Assembly (NCBI RefSeq): GCF_012999535.1
Contig: NZ_JABBWV010000015.1
Span: 1-64,000, forward strand
DNA from: Microbispora sp. H11081
Lineage (GTDB): Bacteria; Actinomycetota; Actinomycetes; Streptosporangiales; Streptosporangiaceae
Length of the DNA: 64,000 bases
Direction: 5' to 3'
Below, one piece after another: positions 17,186 through 27,316 of this stretch. Position numbers and translations under genes: made by a program. How positions within the stretch are numbered: the first letter of the stretch is position 1; each line of letters opens with the position of its first letter. The notes below the pieces were generated by a model. That model was not told where the DNA came from. It saw only the letters and a program-made list of their open reading frames with translations, and made no database searches.

Positions 17186-17353
17186 CGTCCCGGTAGGGAT
17201 GTCATTCCCTGACGGCATCGCACTGGCTGCGGTGCCGCCGGGGGAGCGCGGGGATCGTCCCGCATGAAGTCTTATCAACCGGGCGCTGTCCGCAGCGCCC
17301 ACGACCACACCGAAGGTCCCATCGGGAAACCGCGGTGAGGAAGGCCACCGGCC

Positions 17354-17752
17354 ATGACGATGACCGACCCGATCGCAGACATGCTGACGCGTCTGCGTAA
17401 CGCGAACTCGGCCTATCACGACACCGTGAGCATGCCTTACTCGAAGATCAAGGCACACATCGCGGAGATCCTCCAGCAGGAGGGCTACATCCAGGGCTGG
17501 AGCGTCGAGGACGCGAAGGTTGGCAAGAACCTCGTGATGGAGCTGAAGTTCGGCCCCACCCGCGAGCGCTCCATCGCGGGCCTGCGCCGGGTGTCCAAGC
17601 CCGGTCTGCGGGTCTATGCAAAGAAGGACAACCTGCCCCGGGTCCTGGGCGGTCTGGGCGTCGCGATCATCTCGACGTCCGGCGGGCTCATGACGGACCG
17701 GCAGGCGACCAAGCGTGGAGTGGGCGGGGAAGTCCTCGCCTACGTCTGGTAA
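17354..17752 (+). CDS. rpsH: 30S ribosomal protein S8
   Basis: 16S rRNA helix-21 binder, 132 aa. ATG at 17354 is preceded by GAGGAAGG at good distance; a second in-frame ATG at 17360 would give the more usual MTDPIADML start. The C-terminal [20 protein letters not shown] is diagnostic. It follows a 168-bp gap after rpsZ. In E. coli S8 is the spc-operon repressor; no matching target was traced here. Confidence 0.98.
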   Translation: MTMTDPIADMLTRLRNANSAYHDTVSMPYSKIKAHIAEILQQEGYIQGWSVEDAKVGKNLVMELKFGPTRERSIAGLRRVSKPGLRVYAKKDNLPRVLGGLGVAIISTSGGLMTDRQATKRGVGGEVLAYVW

Positions 17753-17770
17753 CGAGGGGAGGAACTCAGC

Positions 17771-18313
17771 ATGTCGCGAATCGGACGGCTGCCCATCCCC
17801 GTACCGGCGGGTGTCGACATCACGATCGACGGTCGGGAAGTCCAGGTCAAGGGGCCCAAGGGCACGCTCACTCACACGGTCGCCGAGCCCATCGAGGTCT
17901 CGCGCGGCGAGGACGGCGTCATCTCCGTCACCCGCCCGAACGACGAGAACAAGGTCCGTGCGCTGCACGGCCTGTCTCGGACGCTCATCGCCAACATGGT
18001 GTCGGGCGTCACGCAGGGCTACACGAAGACGCTGGAGATCGTCGGCGTCGGTTACCGAGTCCAGGCCAAGGGCCCGGCTCAGCTGGAGTTCTCGCTTGGC
18101 TTCAGCCACCCGGTGATCGTCGACGCGCCGGAGGGTGTCAGCTTCCGTGTCGAGAAGCCGACCCTGTTCCACGTGGACGGCATCGACAAGCAGAAGGTCG
18201 GCGAGGTCGCCGCCAACATCAGGAAGCTGCGCAAGCCGGACCCGTACAAGGGCAAGGGCGTGCGCTACCAGGGCGAGGTTGTCCGCCGCAAGGTCGGAAA
18301 GGCTGGTAAGTAG
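17771..18313 (+). CDS. rplF: 50S ribosomal protein L6
   Basis: Protein near the factor-binding site, 180 aa, ATG at 17771 with GAGGAA upstream. [17 protein letters not shown] at the start and [18 protein letters not shown] at the end are diagnostic. Confidence 0.99.
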   Translation: MSRIGRLPIPVPAGVDITIDGREVQVKGPKGTLTHTVAEPIEVSRGEDGVISVTRPNDENKVRALHGLSRTLIANMVSGVTQGYTKTLEIVGVGYRVQAKGPAQLEFSLGFSHPVIVDAPEGVSFRVEKPTLFHVDGIDKQKVGEVAANIRKLRKPDPYKGKGVRYQGEVVRRKVGKAGK

Positions 18314-18315
18314 GC

Positions 18316-18699
18316 ATGGCTGGAAAGACTGCGTTCGGCAAGCACACGGCCGCCCGCACGGTCTCCCGGGCCCGCCGGCACCGCCGCGTCCGCAAGAACG
18401 TCTTCGGCTCCGCCGAGCGTCCGCGGCTGGTCGTCAACCGGTCCACGCGTCACCTGTTCGTGCAGATCGTCGACGACACTCAGGGGCACACGCTGGTGAG
18501 CGCGTCCACCATGGACGTCTCCCTGCGCGGCGCCGAGGGTGACAAGACCGAGAAGGCGAAGAAGGTCGGCGAGCTTCTCGCTCAGCGGGCCAAGAGCGCC
18601 GGGATCACCGCTGTCGTGTTCGACCGCGGTGGCAACCGCTACGCGGGGCGTATCGCCGCTCTCGCGGACAGCGCCCGTGAAGGCGGGCTGGAGTTCTGA
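18316..18699 (+). CDS. rplR: 50S ribosomal protein L18
   Basis: 5S rRNA-binding protein, 127 aa, ATG at 18316, 2 bp after rplF. Core block [20 protein letters not shown]. The C-terminus REGGLEF is typical. Confidence 0.98.
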   Translation: MAGKTAFGKHTAARTVSRARRHRRVRKNVFGSAERPRLVVNRSTRHLFVQIVDDTQGHTLVSASTMDVSLRGAEGDKTEKAKKVGELLAQRAKSAGITAVVFDRGGNRYAGRIAALADSAREGGLEF

Positions 18700-18763
18700 T
18701 GGCTCCGGCCCGTGGGTCGCGCCTCGCGACCCGTCCCAAGAGCAACGAGAAGAGGAACCACTG

Positions 18764-19396
18764 ATGGCTGCAGCTCCGCGTCGCGGTGCCGGCGGCGGTG
18801 GCGAGCGGCGTGACCGTCGTGATGACCGCCGCGGTGGCGCCGCAGACAAGGGCGTCTCGTACATCGAGCGCGTCGTAAAGATCAACCGAGTGGCAAAGGT
18901 CGTCCAGGGCGGCCGGCGCTTCAGCTTCACCGCGCTGGTCATCGTCGGCGACGGCAACGGGCTGGTCGGGGTCGGCTACGGCAAGGCCAAGGAGGTGCCC
19001 GCGGCGATCGCCAAGGGCGTCGAGGAGGCCAAGAAGCACTTCTTCAAGGTCCCGCGCATCCAGGGCACCATCCCGCACCCGGTGCAGGGCGAGGACGCCG
19101 CCGGCGTCGTCCTCCTGCGTCCGGCGTCGCCCGGTACGGGCGTCATCGCGGGTGGCCCGGTCCGCGCGGTCCTGGAGTGCGCCGGGATCCACGACGTGCT
19201 GTCCAAGTCGCTCGGCTCCGACAACCCGATCAACATCGTGCACGCCACCGTGGCGGCTCTGAAGGGCCTCAGCCGCCCCGAGGAGATCGCCGCCCGTCGT
19301 GGCCTGCCGATCGAGGACGTCGCCCCCAAGGCCATGCTCAAGGCTCGCGCCGAGGGTCTGGCGGAGGCCGCGGCGGCCGCGAAGGCGGTGAGCTGA
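18764..19396 (+). CDS. rpsE: 30S ribosomal protein S5
   Basis: Decoding-fidelity protein, 210 aa from ATG 18764. The frame is open further upstream but would overlap rplR. The N-terminal 30 residues are Arg/Gly/Asp rich and likely disordered, an actinobacterial addition. The double-stranded RNA-binding fold starts at [20 protein letters not shown]. The spectinomycin loop region is present. Confidence 0.98.
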   Translation: MAAAPRRGAGGGGERRDRRDDRRGGAADKGVSYIERVVKINRVAKVVQGGRRFSFTALVIVGDGNGLVGVGYGKAKEVPAAIAKGVEEAKKHFFKVPRIQGTIPHPVQGEDAAGVVLLRPASPGTGVIAGGPVRAVLECAGIHDVLSKSLGSDNPINIVHATVAALKGLSRPEEIAARRGLPIEDVAPKAMLKARAEGLAEAAAAAKAVS

Positions 19397-19398
19397 CG

Positions 19399-19581
19399 AT
19401 GGCTCGTCTGAAGATCACCCAGACCCGGTCCAAGATCGGCGGCCAGCAGAACCAGCGTGACTCGCTGCGTTCGCTGGGCCTGAAGCGAATCGGCGACGTG
19501 GTCGTCAAGGAGGACCGTCCGGAGATCCGGGGCATGGTCGCCAAGGTGTCGCACCTCGTCGCGGTTGAGGAGGTCGACTAA
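19399..19581 (+). CDS. rpmD: 50S ribosomal protein L30
   Basis: Small large-subunit protein of 60 aa, ATG at 19399, 2 bp after rpsE. Block [19 protein letters not shown] is diagnostic. rplO follows after 2 bp. Confidence 0.98.
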   Translation: MARLKITQTRSKIGGQQNQRDSLRSLGLKRIGDVVVKEDRPEIRGMVAKVSHLVAVEEVD

Positions 19582-19583
19582 TC

Positions 19584-20039
19584 ATGACCGAGAACGCTCC
19601 GCTCAAGATCCACGACCTCCGTCCGGCTCCGGGCTCCAACAAGGCCAAGATCCGCAAGGGTCGTGGCGAGGGCTCCAAGGGCAAGACGGCCGGCCGTGGC
19701 ACCAAGGGCACCCGCGCCCGTACGTCGGTGATGCCGGGCTTCGAGGGTGGCCAGGTTCCGCTCCAGCGGCGGCTGCCGAAGCTGAAGGGCTTCTCCAACG
19801 CCCTGTTCAAGACGACCTACCAGGTCGTCAACCTGGACAGGATCGGGGAGCTGTTCCCCCAGGGCGGCGACGTCACGATCGACGCGCTGGTTGCCAAGGG
19901 TGCGGTCCGCAAGAACCAGCCCGTGAAGGTGCTGGGTACCGGTGACATCTCCGTGGCGGTGAACGTGCAGGCGCACGCCTTCTCCGCCACCGCCAAGGAG
20001 AAGATCGCCGCGGCCGGTGGCTCGGTTTCCGAGCTGTAG
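19584..20039 (+). CDS. rplO: 50S ribosomal protein L15
   Basis: Late-assembly protein, 151 aa, ATG at 19584. The N-terminal half has the glycine-rich [18 protein letters not shown] tail that runs into the rRNA core. It precedes a 181-bp gap before secY. Confidence 0.98.
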   Translation: MTENAPLKIHDLRPAPGSNKAKIRKGRGEGSKGKTAGRGTKGTRARTSVMPGFEGGQVPLQRRLPKLKGFSNALFKTTYQVVNLDRIGELFPQGGDVTIDALVAKGAVRKNQPVKVLGTGDISVAVNVQAHAFSATAKEKIAAAGGSVSEL

Positions 20040-20055
20040 GCATGACGCTACGCGA

Positions 20056-20086
20056 GGCGCGGAGGTTCCCTATGAGCCTCCGCGCC
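20056..20086 (+). promoter_or_regulatory. Hairpin between rplO and secY
   Basis: Perfect 10-bp inverted repeat GGCGCGGAGG/CCTCCGCGCC with an 11-nt loop, no T-run. Possible attenuator that lowers secY relative to ribosomal genes. Confidence 0.45.
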
Positions 20087-20220
20087 CGTAGTGCGTTAGA
20101 GTTCGCCTGGCACGAGGCTCCGCCCGTGTCTGACCAAGCACTCTGGCAGGAAGACATGTCGATGGACGTCTTGCGGGCCATCGCCGACCGTAACCGCGTC
20201 ACTGGCGCGCAGGAGGGACC

Positions 20221-21528
20221 GTGCTAACCGCGATAACCCGGGCGTTCCGGACGCCGGACCTGCGCAATAAGCTGCTCTTCACATTGGGCATCATCGTGCT
20301 GTTCCGGCTGGGCTCGGTGCTGCCGACTCCAGGCGTGAACGCCCAGAACGTTGCCCTGTGTCTAGACCAGGCCCAGGCGGGAGACGCCGGCAACATCTAC
20401 GGGATGGTGCAGCTCTTCAGCGGCGGCGCCCTGTTGAAACTTTCAGTGTTCGCGCTCGGCATCATGCCGTACATCACCGCGAGCATCATCCTGCAGCTGC
20501 TGACGGTGGTGATCCCCCGGCTGGAGGCCCTCAAGAAGGAGGGCCAGGCGGGCACGTCGAAGATCACGCAGTACACGCGTTATCTGACCATCGGGCTTGC
20601 GGTGCTCCAGTCGACGGCGTTCGTCGCGCTGGCCCGCAGCGGGCAGCTCTTCCCGAGCTGTAACGAGCAGATCCTGCTGAGCCAGGACGTGTTCCCGCTG
20701 GTGACGATGGTCATCACCATGACCGCCGGCACGGCCGTGATCATGTGGCTCGGCGAGCTCATCACCGACCGCGGCGTCGGCAACGGCATGTCGATCCTGA
20801 TCTTCACGCAGGTCATCGCGGTGTTCCCGTCCGAGCTCGTGAACATCTACCGGCTCAGCCCGTTCAAGTTCGTCGTCGTGATGATCGTCGGCGTCGTGAT
20901 GATCGGCGTGGTCGTGTTCATCGAGCAGGCGCAGCGCCGGATCCCGGTGCAGTACGCCAAGCGGATGGTCGGCCGGCGCATGTACGGCGGCACCTCGACC
21001 TACATCCCGCTCAAGGTGAACCAGGCCGGCATCATCCCGGTCATCTTCGCCTCGTCGCTGCTGTACCTCCCGCAGCTTCTGGTGACGCTGTTCGGCAACA
21101 CCCAGAACCCCAACGTGGTGGTCGAGTGGCTGGCGCAGAACATGGTCAGGGGCGACCACCCCATCTACATGGCCACGTTCTTCCTGTTGATCGTCTTCTT
21201 CACGTACTTCTACGTGTCCATCACTTTCAACCCCCCTGAAGTGGCTGACAACATGAAGAAGTACGGTGGGTTCATTCCGGGCATCCGCCCGGGCCGGCCG
21301 ACCGCTGAGTACCTGGGCTACGTGCTCAACAGGCTCACGGCCGCAGGCGCTCCGTATCTGGGTGTCATCTCGCTCATCCCGATCGTCGCGCTCGCGGTGG
21401 CCGGGGCGAGCCAGAACTTCCCGTTCGGAGGGACCAGCATTCTGATCATGGTTGGTGTTGGTCTGGACACGGTCAAGCAGATCGAGAGCCAGCTTCAGCA
21501 GCGCAACTACGAGGGCTTCCTGAGATAG
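20221..21528 (+). CDS. secY: Preprotein translocase channel SecY
   Basis: Central pore of the Sec translocon in the cytoplasmic membrane, 435 aa, with ten predicted membrane segments. The start is GTG at 20221 with a strong AGGAGGGA. The plug and first helix region [20 protein letters not shown] and the cytoplasmic loop [21 protein letters not shown] block (here [13 protein letters not shown]) are diagnostic. Its TAG stop shares its last base with adk. Confidence 0.99.
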   Translation: MLTAITRAFRTPDLRNKLLFTLGIIVLFRLGSVLPTPGVNAQNVALCLDQAQAGDAGNIYGMVQLFSGGALLKLSVFALGIMPYITASIILQLLTVVIPRLEALKKEGQAGTSKITQYTRYLTIGLAVLQSTAFVALARSGQLFPSCNEQILLSQDVFPLVTMVITMTAGTAVIMWLGELITDRGVGNGMSILIFTQVIAVFPSELVNIYRLSPFKFVVVMIVGVVMIGVVVFIEQAQRRIPVQYAKRMVGRRMYGGTSTYIPLKVNQAGIIPVIFASSLLYLPQLLVTLFGNTQNPNVVVEWLAQNMVRGDHPIYMATFFLLIVFFTYFYVSITFNPPEVADNMKKYGGFIPGIRPGRPTAEYLGYVLNRLTAAGAPYLGVISLIPIVALAVAGASQNFPFGGTSILIMVGVGLDTVKQIESQLQQRNYEGFLR

Positions 21529-22181
21529 TGCGCGTCGTCCTGGTAGGGCCCCCCGGAGCGGGTAAGGGGACGCAGGCCCAGTTCATCGCATCGCACCTGT
21601 CGATCCCGAAAATCTCGACAGGCGACATCTTCCGTGCCAACGTCTCCGGCGGCACGGAGCTAGGCAAACTTGCCAAGGAGTACATGGACCGCGGTGACCT
21701 CGTACCCGACGAGGTGACCGTGGCCATGGTGAGGGACCGGCTGTCGGAGGACGACGCGCAGGAGGGCTTCCTCCTGGACGGCTTCCCCCGTAACGTGCCC
21801 CAGGCCGAGGTCCTGAAGAAGATGCTGGCCGAGTTCGGCACGGCGCTCGACGTGGTGCTCAACCTGGTCGTCGAGGACGACGAGGTCGTACGCCGCCTCG
21901 CGGGGCGTCGTACCTGCCGCTCCTGCGGCAAGGTGTGGCATGTGCTGTTCGACCCGCCCGCGGTGGAGGACGTCTGCGACGCCTGCGGCGGGGAGCTCTT
22001 CCAGCGGGACGACGACCGCGAGGAGACCATCAGGCGGCGCCTGGAGGTCTACCAGGAGCAGACGTCGCCGCTCATCTCGTTCTACGCCGACGAGGGCATC
22101 CTGCAGGGGGTCGACGCGACCGGACCGGTCGAGGAGATCACCCAGCGGGCCATGTCGGCACTGAGACGGTTCGCTGACTGA
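21528..22181 (+). CDS. adk: Adenylate kinase, long zinc-LID type
   Basis: Converts ATP plus AMP to two ADP, 217 aa, GTG start at 21528 overlapping the secY stop. P-loop GPPGAGKGT at 7-15 and the DGFPRN motif near 84-89. The LID domain carries Cys130, Cys133, Cys150 and Cys153, a structural zinc site; many actinobacterial Adks instead have the short LID, so this is a notable variant. Confidence 0.98.
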   Translation: MRVVLVGPPGAGKGTQAQFIASHLSIPKISTGDIFRANVSGGTELGKLAKEYMDRGDLVPDEVTVAMVRDRLSEDDAQEGFLLDGFPRNVPQAEVLKKMLAEFGTALDVVLNLVVEDDEVVRRLAGRRTCRSCGKVWHVLFDPPAVEDVCDACGGELFQRDDDREETIRRRLEVYQEQTSPLISFYADEGILQGVDATGPVEEITQRAMSALRRFAD

Positions 22182-22197
22182 ACCATTACCGCGGTCG

Positions 22198-22230
22198 TGA
22201 ACGCCACTCCTCTCCATGGGGTGGCGTTCA
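22198..22230 (+). terminator. Hairpin between adk and map
   Basis: Perfect 10-bp inverted repeat TGAACGCCAC/GTGGCGTTCA around a 13-nt loop. No T-run. Likely terminator or attenuator. Confidence 0.5.
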
Positions 22231-22269
22231 GGCTTGTATGGGACAATTTCGGGAAAGGGGGTGTATCGC

Positions 22270-23097
22270 GTGTTCAAGAAGAACCGGCACGGAATCCAGA
22301 TCAAGAGCGCGGAGCAACTGGAGAAGATGCGCGCGGCCGGCCTGGTCGTGGGCCGGACGCTGGAGCTGCTCCGGACGTCGGTCCGGCCCGGGATGACGCC
22401 GCTCGACCTCGACGCCATCGCCGAGGAGGCCATCCGGAGCGAGGGCGCGATCCCTTCGTTCAAGGGATACCAGGGCTTCCCCGCGACGATCTGCGCTTCC
22501 GTGAACGACGAGGTCGTGCACGGCATCCCCACCGACCGCCGCGCGCTGCGCGAGGGCGACATCATCTCCATCGACTGTGGCGCGATCCTCGACGGGTGGC
22601 ACGGCGACTCGGCCATCACCGTGGGGATCGGCGAGGTCGACCCCGCGCTGACCGAGCTGATGCGGGTGACCGAGGAGGCCATGTGGCGCGGCATCGCCGC
22701 CCTGCGGGTCGGCGGGCACCTGTCGGACATCGGCTACCAGGTCGAGAAGTACGTGCGGTCCCAGGGCCGCTACGGCATCCCCCAGGAGTACGGCGGTCAC
22801 GGCATCGGCACCGAGATGCACATGGACCCCTGGGTGGCCAACCACGGCCGGCCGGGACGCGGCCCCCGCCTGGAGGCGGGCATGTGCCTGGCGATCGAGC
22901 CGATGGTGAACCTCGGCACCGATCGCACCAAGGTGCTGGCCGACGACTGGACGGTCGTCACCATCGACGGCCGCGCGTCCGCGCACTTCGAGCACAGCGT
23001 CGCGGTGACGGAGAACGGCCCGCTGGTCCTCACCGCGCTCGACGGAGGCGCCTCGCGCCTCCCGGGCGCGGGTGCCGAGGCGGGGGAGACCGTCTGA
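22270..23097 (+). CDS. map: Methionine aminopeptidase type I
   Basis: Removes the initiator methionine, 275 aa from GTG 22270. This start was chosen because AAAGGGGG at 22254-22261 lies 8 nt before it; in-frame ATG 22216 sits inside the upstream hairpin and GTG 22261 has no room for a binding site. The dinuclear metal ligands are visible: the DCGAILDGWHGDSA region (two Asp), GGHGIGTEMH (His), IEPM (Glu) and FEHSVAVTE (Glu). Confidence 0.96.
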   Translation: MFKKNRHGIQIKSAEQLEKMRAAGLVVGRTLELLRTSVRPGMTPLDLDAIAEEAIRSEGAIPSFKGYQGFPATICASVNDEVVHGIPTDRRALREGDIISIDCGAILDGWHGDSAITVGIGEVDPALTELMRVTEEAMWRGIAALRVGGHLSDIGYQVEKYVRSQGRYGIPQEYGGHGIGTEMHMDPWVANHGRPGRGPRLEAGMCLAIEPMVNLGTDRTKVLADDWTVVTIDGRASAHFEHSVAVTENGPLVLTALDGGASRLPGAGAEAGETV

Positions 23098-23166
23098 CGA
23101 CTCCCCGCCATGGCGGAGGCCCGTGCAGCATAATGGTCATATCGCTCGAACAGCCGGGAGATGGTG

Positions 23167-23628
23167 ATGGCGCTAGCGCCCGAGATGCGCGCCTCCGACG
23201 GCGACCGGGAGCGGGTCGCCGCCGCGCTGCGCGAGCACATGGCCGAGGGCAGGCTCACGCTGGACGAGTTCAACGAGCGGCTTGAGCGGGTCTACCAGAG
23301 TCGCACGTACGGGGAACTGGACACGCTCACCTCCGACCTGCCCGGCATCGACCTGCACCGGCTGCAGAGCGCCGTCGAACCCGCGCCGCAGGCCCGCCGG
23401 GCCCGGCCGGCCCGGCCCGACGGCAGGGCGCGAACAGGTCTGCAGGCCGCCTGGTCCACCTGGGCGGGCGCCGTCGGCGTGACCTGGACCGTCTGGCTCG
23501 TCGCCGGTCTCTCCTCCGGCCACTTCGCCAACCCCTGGCCGCTGTGGGTGATGGGCCCCTGGGGCGTCATCCTCCTCATCAGCACGATCACCGGTATGGC
23601 CGGAGGCTCCCGGGGGCGCGACACCTGA
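23167..23628 (+). CDS. DUF1707 domain membrane protein
   Basis: A 153-aa protein of unknown function. The start is ATG 23167, 6 nt after GGGAG; an ATG at 23161 is too close to it. Residues 5-60 match the DUF1707 (SHOCT-like) pattern: RASDGDRERVAAALREHMAEGRLTLDEF-type, with a Tyr-Gly-Glu-Leu-Asp segment. A Pro/Arg linker follows, and then two hydrophobic segments resembling the 2TM domain often fused to DUF1707. It sits alone between map and infA, an unusual guest in this operon. Confidence 0.85.
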   Translation: MALAPEMRASDGDRERVAAALREHMAEGRLTLDEFNERLERVYQSRTYGELDTLTSDLPGIDLHRLQSAVEPAPQARRARPARPDGRARTGLQAAWSTWAGAVGVTWTVWLVAGLSSGHFANPWPLWVMGPWGVILLISTITGMAGGSRGRDT

Positions 23629-23928
23629 GCGCTCCGCCCGAGGTGAGCCGCGTACGGGCGCCGCTCGGGCCGCGCCATCCGGCGGTGAGGCGTCCGCGTT
23701 CGGTTCGCCGCCGGGTCCTGCAGGGGGTAGCCTGTGATCTGGTTGTGTTGGGACCCCTGCCGTCGTTTCGCTATTCGGCCCGGGTTGTCGTACACTCCTT
23801 TGTCGGTTCACTATGACCTTTGCGCCTAGGCGGCCTTGCTGGTCGCCGCTCTCTGGAAGCGCCCGAAGGTCGCGGCTGCTTAGTGTTCCGAAGCCTCTGG
23901 ACGATCCGATCAGTGAAACGCGAGGGCC
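23629..23928. other. 300-bp gap before infA
   Basis: No credible gene. TTGTCG at 23785-23790 and TACACT at 23791-23796 look like promoter boxes but are not correctly spaced with each other; no confident promoter can be assigned. An infA promoter is expected in this gap by analogy. Confidence 0.4.
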
Positions 23929-24150
23929 ATGGCCAAGAAAGACGGCGCCATCGAGATTGAGGGCACTGTTATTGAGTCGCTCCCGAACGCGATGTTCCGG
24001 GTGCAGCTCGACAACGGTCACAAGGTCCTGGCCCACATCAGTGGGCGGATGCGGATGCACTACATCAGGATCCTGCCCGATGACCGGGTGGTCGTGGAGT
24101 TGAGCCCCTACGACCTGAGTCGCGGACGGATCGTCTACCGGTACAAGTAG
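23929..24150 (+). CDS. infA: Translation initiation factor IF-1
   Basis: A-site binding OB-fold factor, 73 aa, ATG at 23929. The sequence [20 protein letters not shown] and the end [13 protein letters not shown] are diagnostic. First gene of the alpha block (infA-rpmJ-rpsM-rpsK-rpsD-rpoA-rplQ). Confidence 0.99.
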   Translation: MAKKDGAIEIEGTVIESLPNAMFRVQLDNGHKVLAHISGRMRMHYIRILPDDRVVVELSPYDLSRGRIVYRYK

Positions 24151-24194
24151 CCCGCCCGACGCGGGACGGGCCGTATGCGGAACGAATAAGGACT

Positions 24195-24308
24195 ATGAAG
24201 GTCAAGCCGAGCGTCAAGAAGATCTGCGACAAGTGCAAGGTGATTCGCCGGCACGGTCGAGTCATGGTGATCTGCGACAACCTGCGCCACAAGCAGCGCC
24301 AGGGCTGA
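24195..24308 (+). CDS. rpmJ: 50S ribosomal protein L36 (zinc form)
   Basis: A 37-aa protein, ATG at 24195. It begins [20 protein letters not shown]. Cys11, Cys14, Cys27 and His32 form the zinc ribbon of the C+ form. It sits 44 bp after infA in the standard position. Confidence 0.98.
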   Translation: MKVKPSVKKICDKCKVIRRHGRVMVICDNLRHKQRQG

Positions 24309-24530
24309 GCCCAGCTCAGGACGTCGCCACCAGGCCCCTGCTGAGTCCGTCGGTGTGACGGGCTCCACCCGCGTGAGGGCCGGAACAACGAAGTCGCGTC
24401 ACACACCCGCGCAGGCGGCGCAAGCCGTACCACGCGGGAGACCCCCGGTCGGAGGCCGGGGCCCTCGCCCGGGCATGGGAGGGGAAGTGTGGCGCAAGAC
24501 CTCCGCCACACTGAAGGAGAATGCCCGACC

Positions 24531-24911
24531 ATGGCCCGCCTGGTTGGCGTCGACCTCCCCCGCGACAAGCGGCTGGAGATCGCTCTCACCTACGTTTTCG
24601 GAATCGGCCGCACCCGCGCCAAGGAGATCCTTGACGCGACCGGCATCAGCCCCGATCTGCGCGTCCACCAGCTCACGGACGCCGAACTCGTCCCGATGCG
24701 TGACTTCATCGAGGCGAACTACAAGATCGAGGGCGACCTTCGCCGCGAGATTCAGGCCGATATCCGCCGCAAGATCGAGATCGGCTGCTACCAGGGCATC
24801 CGGCACCGCAAGGGGCTGCCTGTCCACGGTCAGCGGACGCAGACGAACGCGCGCACCCGCAAGGGGAAGAAGAAGACCGTGGCCGGCAAGAAGAAGCCGG
24901 GCAAGAAGTAG
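24531..24911 (+). CDS. rpsM: 30S ribosomal protein S13
   Basis: Small-subunit head protein contacting the P-site tRNA, 126 aa. ATG 24531 was chosen over upstream in-frame starts because AAGGAGA at 24514-24520 lies 10 nt before it and the family N-terminus is [14 protein letters not shown]. The C-terminal [19 protein letters not shown] tail is typical. A 222-bp gap separates it from rpmJ. Confidence 0.99.
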   Translation: MARLVGVDLPRDKRLEIALTYVFGIGRTRAKEILDATGISPDLRVHQLTDAELVPMRDFIEANYKIEGDLRREIQADIRRKIEIGCYQGIRHRKGLPVHGQRTQTNARTRKGKKKTVAGKKKPGKK

Positions 24912-24945
24912 TCCTTAGCAGCCACTGCCAGGAGATAGCGCTTAA

Positions 24946-25350
24946 ATGCCGCCGAAGAGCCGCCAGGGCGCACCGAAGAAGGTGCGCCGCAAGGAAAAGA
25001 AGAACGTCGCTCACGGGCACGCCCACATCAAGAGCACGTTCAACAACACCATCGTTTCGATCACCGACCCGAACGGGAACGTGATCTCCTGGGCCAGCGC
25101 CGGCCACGTCGGGTTCAAGGGCTCCCGTAAGTCCACCCCGTTCGCCGCCCAGATGGCTGCCGAGAACGCCGCTCGCCGCGCCATGGAGCACGGCATGCGC
25201 AAGGTCGACGTCTTCGTCAAGGGCCCCGGCTCCGGCCGTGAGACCGCGATCCGTTCGCTGCAGGCGACCGGGCTCGAGGTCGGGTCCATCCAGGACGTGA
25301 CCCCGGTTCCGCACAACGGCTGCCGTCCGCCCAAGCGCCGGCGCGTCTGA
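24946..25350 (+). CDS. rpsK: 30S ribosomal protein S11
   Basis: Platform protein at the E site, 134 aa, ATG at 24946 after AGGAGA. Core [18 protein letters not shown] and the end [17 protein letters not shown] are diagnostic. Confidence 0.99.
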   Translation: MPPKSRQGAPKKVRRKEKKNVAHGHAHIKSTFNNTIVSITDPNGNVISWASAGHVGFKGSRKSTPFAAQMAAENAARRAMEHGMRKVDVFVKGPGSGRETAIRSLQATGLEVGSIQDVTPVPHNGCRPPKRRRV

Positions 25351-25371
25351 GCCTCAGGAGAGTAGAGAGAA

Positions 25372-25998
25372 ATGGCTCGTTACACGGGTCCGGACTGCAA
25401 GCTCTGCCGCCGTGAGAAGACCAAGCTCTTCCTCAAGGGCAAGAAGTGCGAGTCCGCCAAGTGCCCCATCGAGATCCGCCCGTACCCGCCGGGTGAGCAC
25501 GGCCGTGGTCGGCCGAAGGAGTCGGAGTACCAGCTCCAGCTCCGTGAGAAGCAGAAGACCCGCCGGATCTACGGCGTCCTCGAGAAGCAGTTCCACAACT
25601 ACTACGAGGAAGCCAACCGCAAGGCGGGCAAGACGGGTGAGAACCTCCTCCAGATCCTGGAGAGCCGTCTCGACAACGTGGTCTACCGCGCCGGCTTCGC
25701 CGAGTCGCGTGACGCGGCCCGCCAGCAGGTGCGCCACGGCCACTTCCTCGTGAACGGCAAGAAGGTCGACATCCCGTCGTACCGCGTGCGCGAGCACGAC
25801 ATCATCGAGGTCCGCGAGAAGTCGCGCAACCTCCTCCCGTACGAGGTGGCCCGCGCGACCGCCGGCGACAAGACGGTTCCGGCCTGGCTGGGCGTCTCCG
25901 CCGACAACATGCGCATCCTCGTGCACCAGCTCCCGGTCCGCCAGCAGATCGACACGCTGGTCCAGGAGCAGCTGATCGTCGAGCTCTACTCCAAGTAG
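25372..25998 (+). CDS. rpsD: 30S ribosomal protein S4 (zinc form)
   Basis: Primary 16S binder, 208 aa, ATG at 25372. The N-terminal zinc site is Cys9, Cys12, Cys26 and Cys31, the C+ type. An S4 RNA-binding domain follows ([20 protein letters not shown]). In other bacteria S4 represses the alpha operon. It is followed by a strong hairpin before rpoA. Confidence 0.99.
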   Translation: MARYTGPDCKLCRREKTKLFLKGKKCESAKCPIEIRPYPPGEHGRGRPKESEYQLQLREKQKTRRIYGVLEKQFHNYYEEANRKAGKTGENLLQILESRLDNVVYRAGFAESRDAARQQVRHGHFLVNGKKVDIPSYRVREHDIIEVREKSRNLLPYEVARATAGDKTVPAWLGVSADNMRILVHQLPVRQQIDTLVQEQLIVELYSK

Positions 25999-26020
25999 TA
26001 GGGTCCCGGCATTTAGTGAC

Positions 26021-26053
26021 GCCGTACGGCCGGTACACTCCCGGCCGTACGGC
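26021..26053 (+). promoter_or_regulatory. 13-bp perfect hairpin between rpsD and rpoA
   Basis: Arms GCCGTACGGCCGG (26021-26033) and CCGGCCGTACGGC (26041-26053) with a 7-nt loop; no T-run follows. Position suggests attenuation or mRNA processing between the ribosomal genes and rpoA. Confidence 0.55.
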
Positions 26054-26153
26054 ATCATGGTTGTAGGCGAGCGGCGTCAAATAGCGGGCGTCGCCGTGAC
26101 ACAGGGGCCTCCCCTCCGCAGTGACGGGGTCGTCCCGGATCCAGGAGATCCTG

Positions 26154-27170
26154 ATGCTCATCGCACAGCGCCCGAGCCTCCAGGAGGAGTCGCTCGAGGA
26201 GCACCGGTCCCGGTTCATCATCGAGCCGCTCGAGCCGGGCTTCGGCTACACCATCGGCAACTCTCTGCGGCGCACGCTGCTGTCCTCCATCCCGGGGGCG
26301 GCGGTCACCAGCATCCGCATCGAGGGCGTGCTCCACGAGTTCTCGACCGTGCCCGGGGTCAAGGAAGACGTCACCGACATCATCCTGAACCTCAAGTCGC
26401 TGGTCGTCTCCTCCGAGCACGACGAGCCCGTGGTCATGTACCTGCGCAAGCAGGGCCCCGGTGAGGTCACCGCCGCCGACATCGCGCCTCCGGCCGGTGT
26501 CGAGGTGCACAACCCGGACCTTCACATCGCCACGCTGAACGGCAAGGCGAAGCTGGAGATGGAGCTGACCGTCGAGCGCGGCCGCGGTTACGTATCCGCC
26601 GCGCAGAACAAGCAGCCGGGCCAGGAGATCGGGCGGATTCCGATCGACTCGATCTACTCCCCGGTGCTCAAGGTCACCTACAAGGTCGAGGCCACCCGTG
26701 TCGAGCAGCGCACGGACTTCGACCGCCTCATCCTCGACGTCGAGACCAAGCCGTCCATGAAGCCCCGCGACGCGGTGGCCTCGGCCGGCAAGACCCTGGT
26801 CGAGCTGTTCGGCCTGGCCCGCGAGCTCAACGTCGAGGCCGAGGGCATCGACATCGGCCCGTCGCCGACGGACGCGGCTCTCGCGGCCGACCTGGCGCTG
26901 CCGATCGAGGAGCTCAACCTCACCGTCCGTTCGTACAACTGCCTCAAGCGCGAGGGCATCCACACCGTGGGTGAGCTCGTCGCCCGCAGCGAGCAGGACC
27001 TGCTGGACATCCGCAACTTCGGCGCCAAGTCGATCGAAGAGGTCAAGCAGAAGCTGCACGAGATGGGCCTGGCTCTCAAGGACTCCCCGCCCGGGTTCGA
27101 CCCCTCCGCCGTCGCCGGCGGCGGGTACGACGACGAGGACGGCGGGTTCATCGAGACCGAGCAGTACTGA
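26154..27170 (+). CDS. rpoA: RNA polymerase alpha subunit
   Basis: Assembly platform of RNA polymerase and target of activators, 338 aa. ATG 26154 was chosen because AGGAGA at 26143-26148 precedes it and the family begins MLIAQRPSL; an in-frame start at 26121 has no such support. The N-terminal dimer domain includes [21 protein letters not shown] linker leads to the C-terminal domain with the DNA-binding [16 protein letters not shown] and [14 protein letters not shown] helices. Confidence 0.99.
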   Translation: MLIAQRPSLQEESLEEHRSRFIIEPLEPGFGYTIGNSLRRTLLSSIPGAAVTSIRIEGVLHEFSTVPGVKEDVTDIILNLKSLVVSSEHDEPVVMYLRKQGPGEVTAADIAPPAGVEVHNPDLHIATLNGKAKLEMELTVERGRGYVSAAQNKQPGQEIGRIPIDSIYSPVLKVTYKVEATRVEQRTDFDRLILDVETKPSMKPRDAVASAGKTLVELFGLARELNVEAEGIDIGPSPTDAALAADLALPIEELNLTVRSYNCLKREGIHTVGELVARSEQDLLDIRNFGAKSIEEVKQKLHEMGLALKDSPPGFDPSAVAGGGYDDEDGGFIETEQY

Positions 27171-27195
27171 TCGCCCGTCTTCGAGCGACGCACCA

Positions 27196-27231
27196 CCGTC
27201 TCATGCCGCCCTCCTGGGCGGCATGAGACGG
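27196..27231 (+). promoter_or_regulatory. 16-bp perfect hairpin between rpoA and rplQ
   Basis: Arms CCGTCTCATGCCGCCC (27196-27211) and its exact complement (27216-27231) with loop TCCT, no T-run. One of the strongest stems in the window. Partial terminator or processing site. Confidence 0.6.
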
Positions 27232-27316
27232 CGATGACAAGTCACGACCGGTACGCCGGTCGGCCCGACCCCGGTACCTGACACGGCCGGAGCGGGTTAT
27301 CCATGAGGAGCATCAC

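Noticed and set aside
20042..20227. Small ORF between rplO and secY
   Set aside because: 61 codons, no ribosome binding site, contains the hairpin and overlaps the secY start; no family resemblance.
23785..23796. infA promoter TTGTCG/TACACT
   Set aside because: The two boxes abut with no spacer, so they cannot be one promoter.
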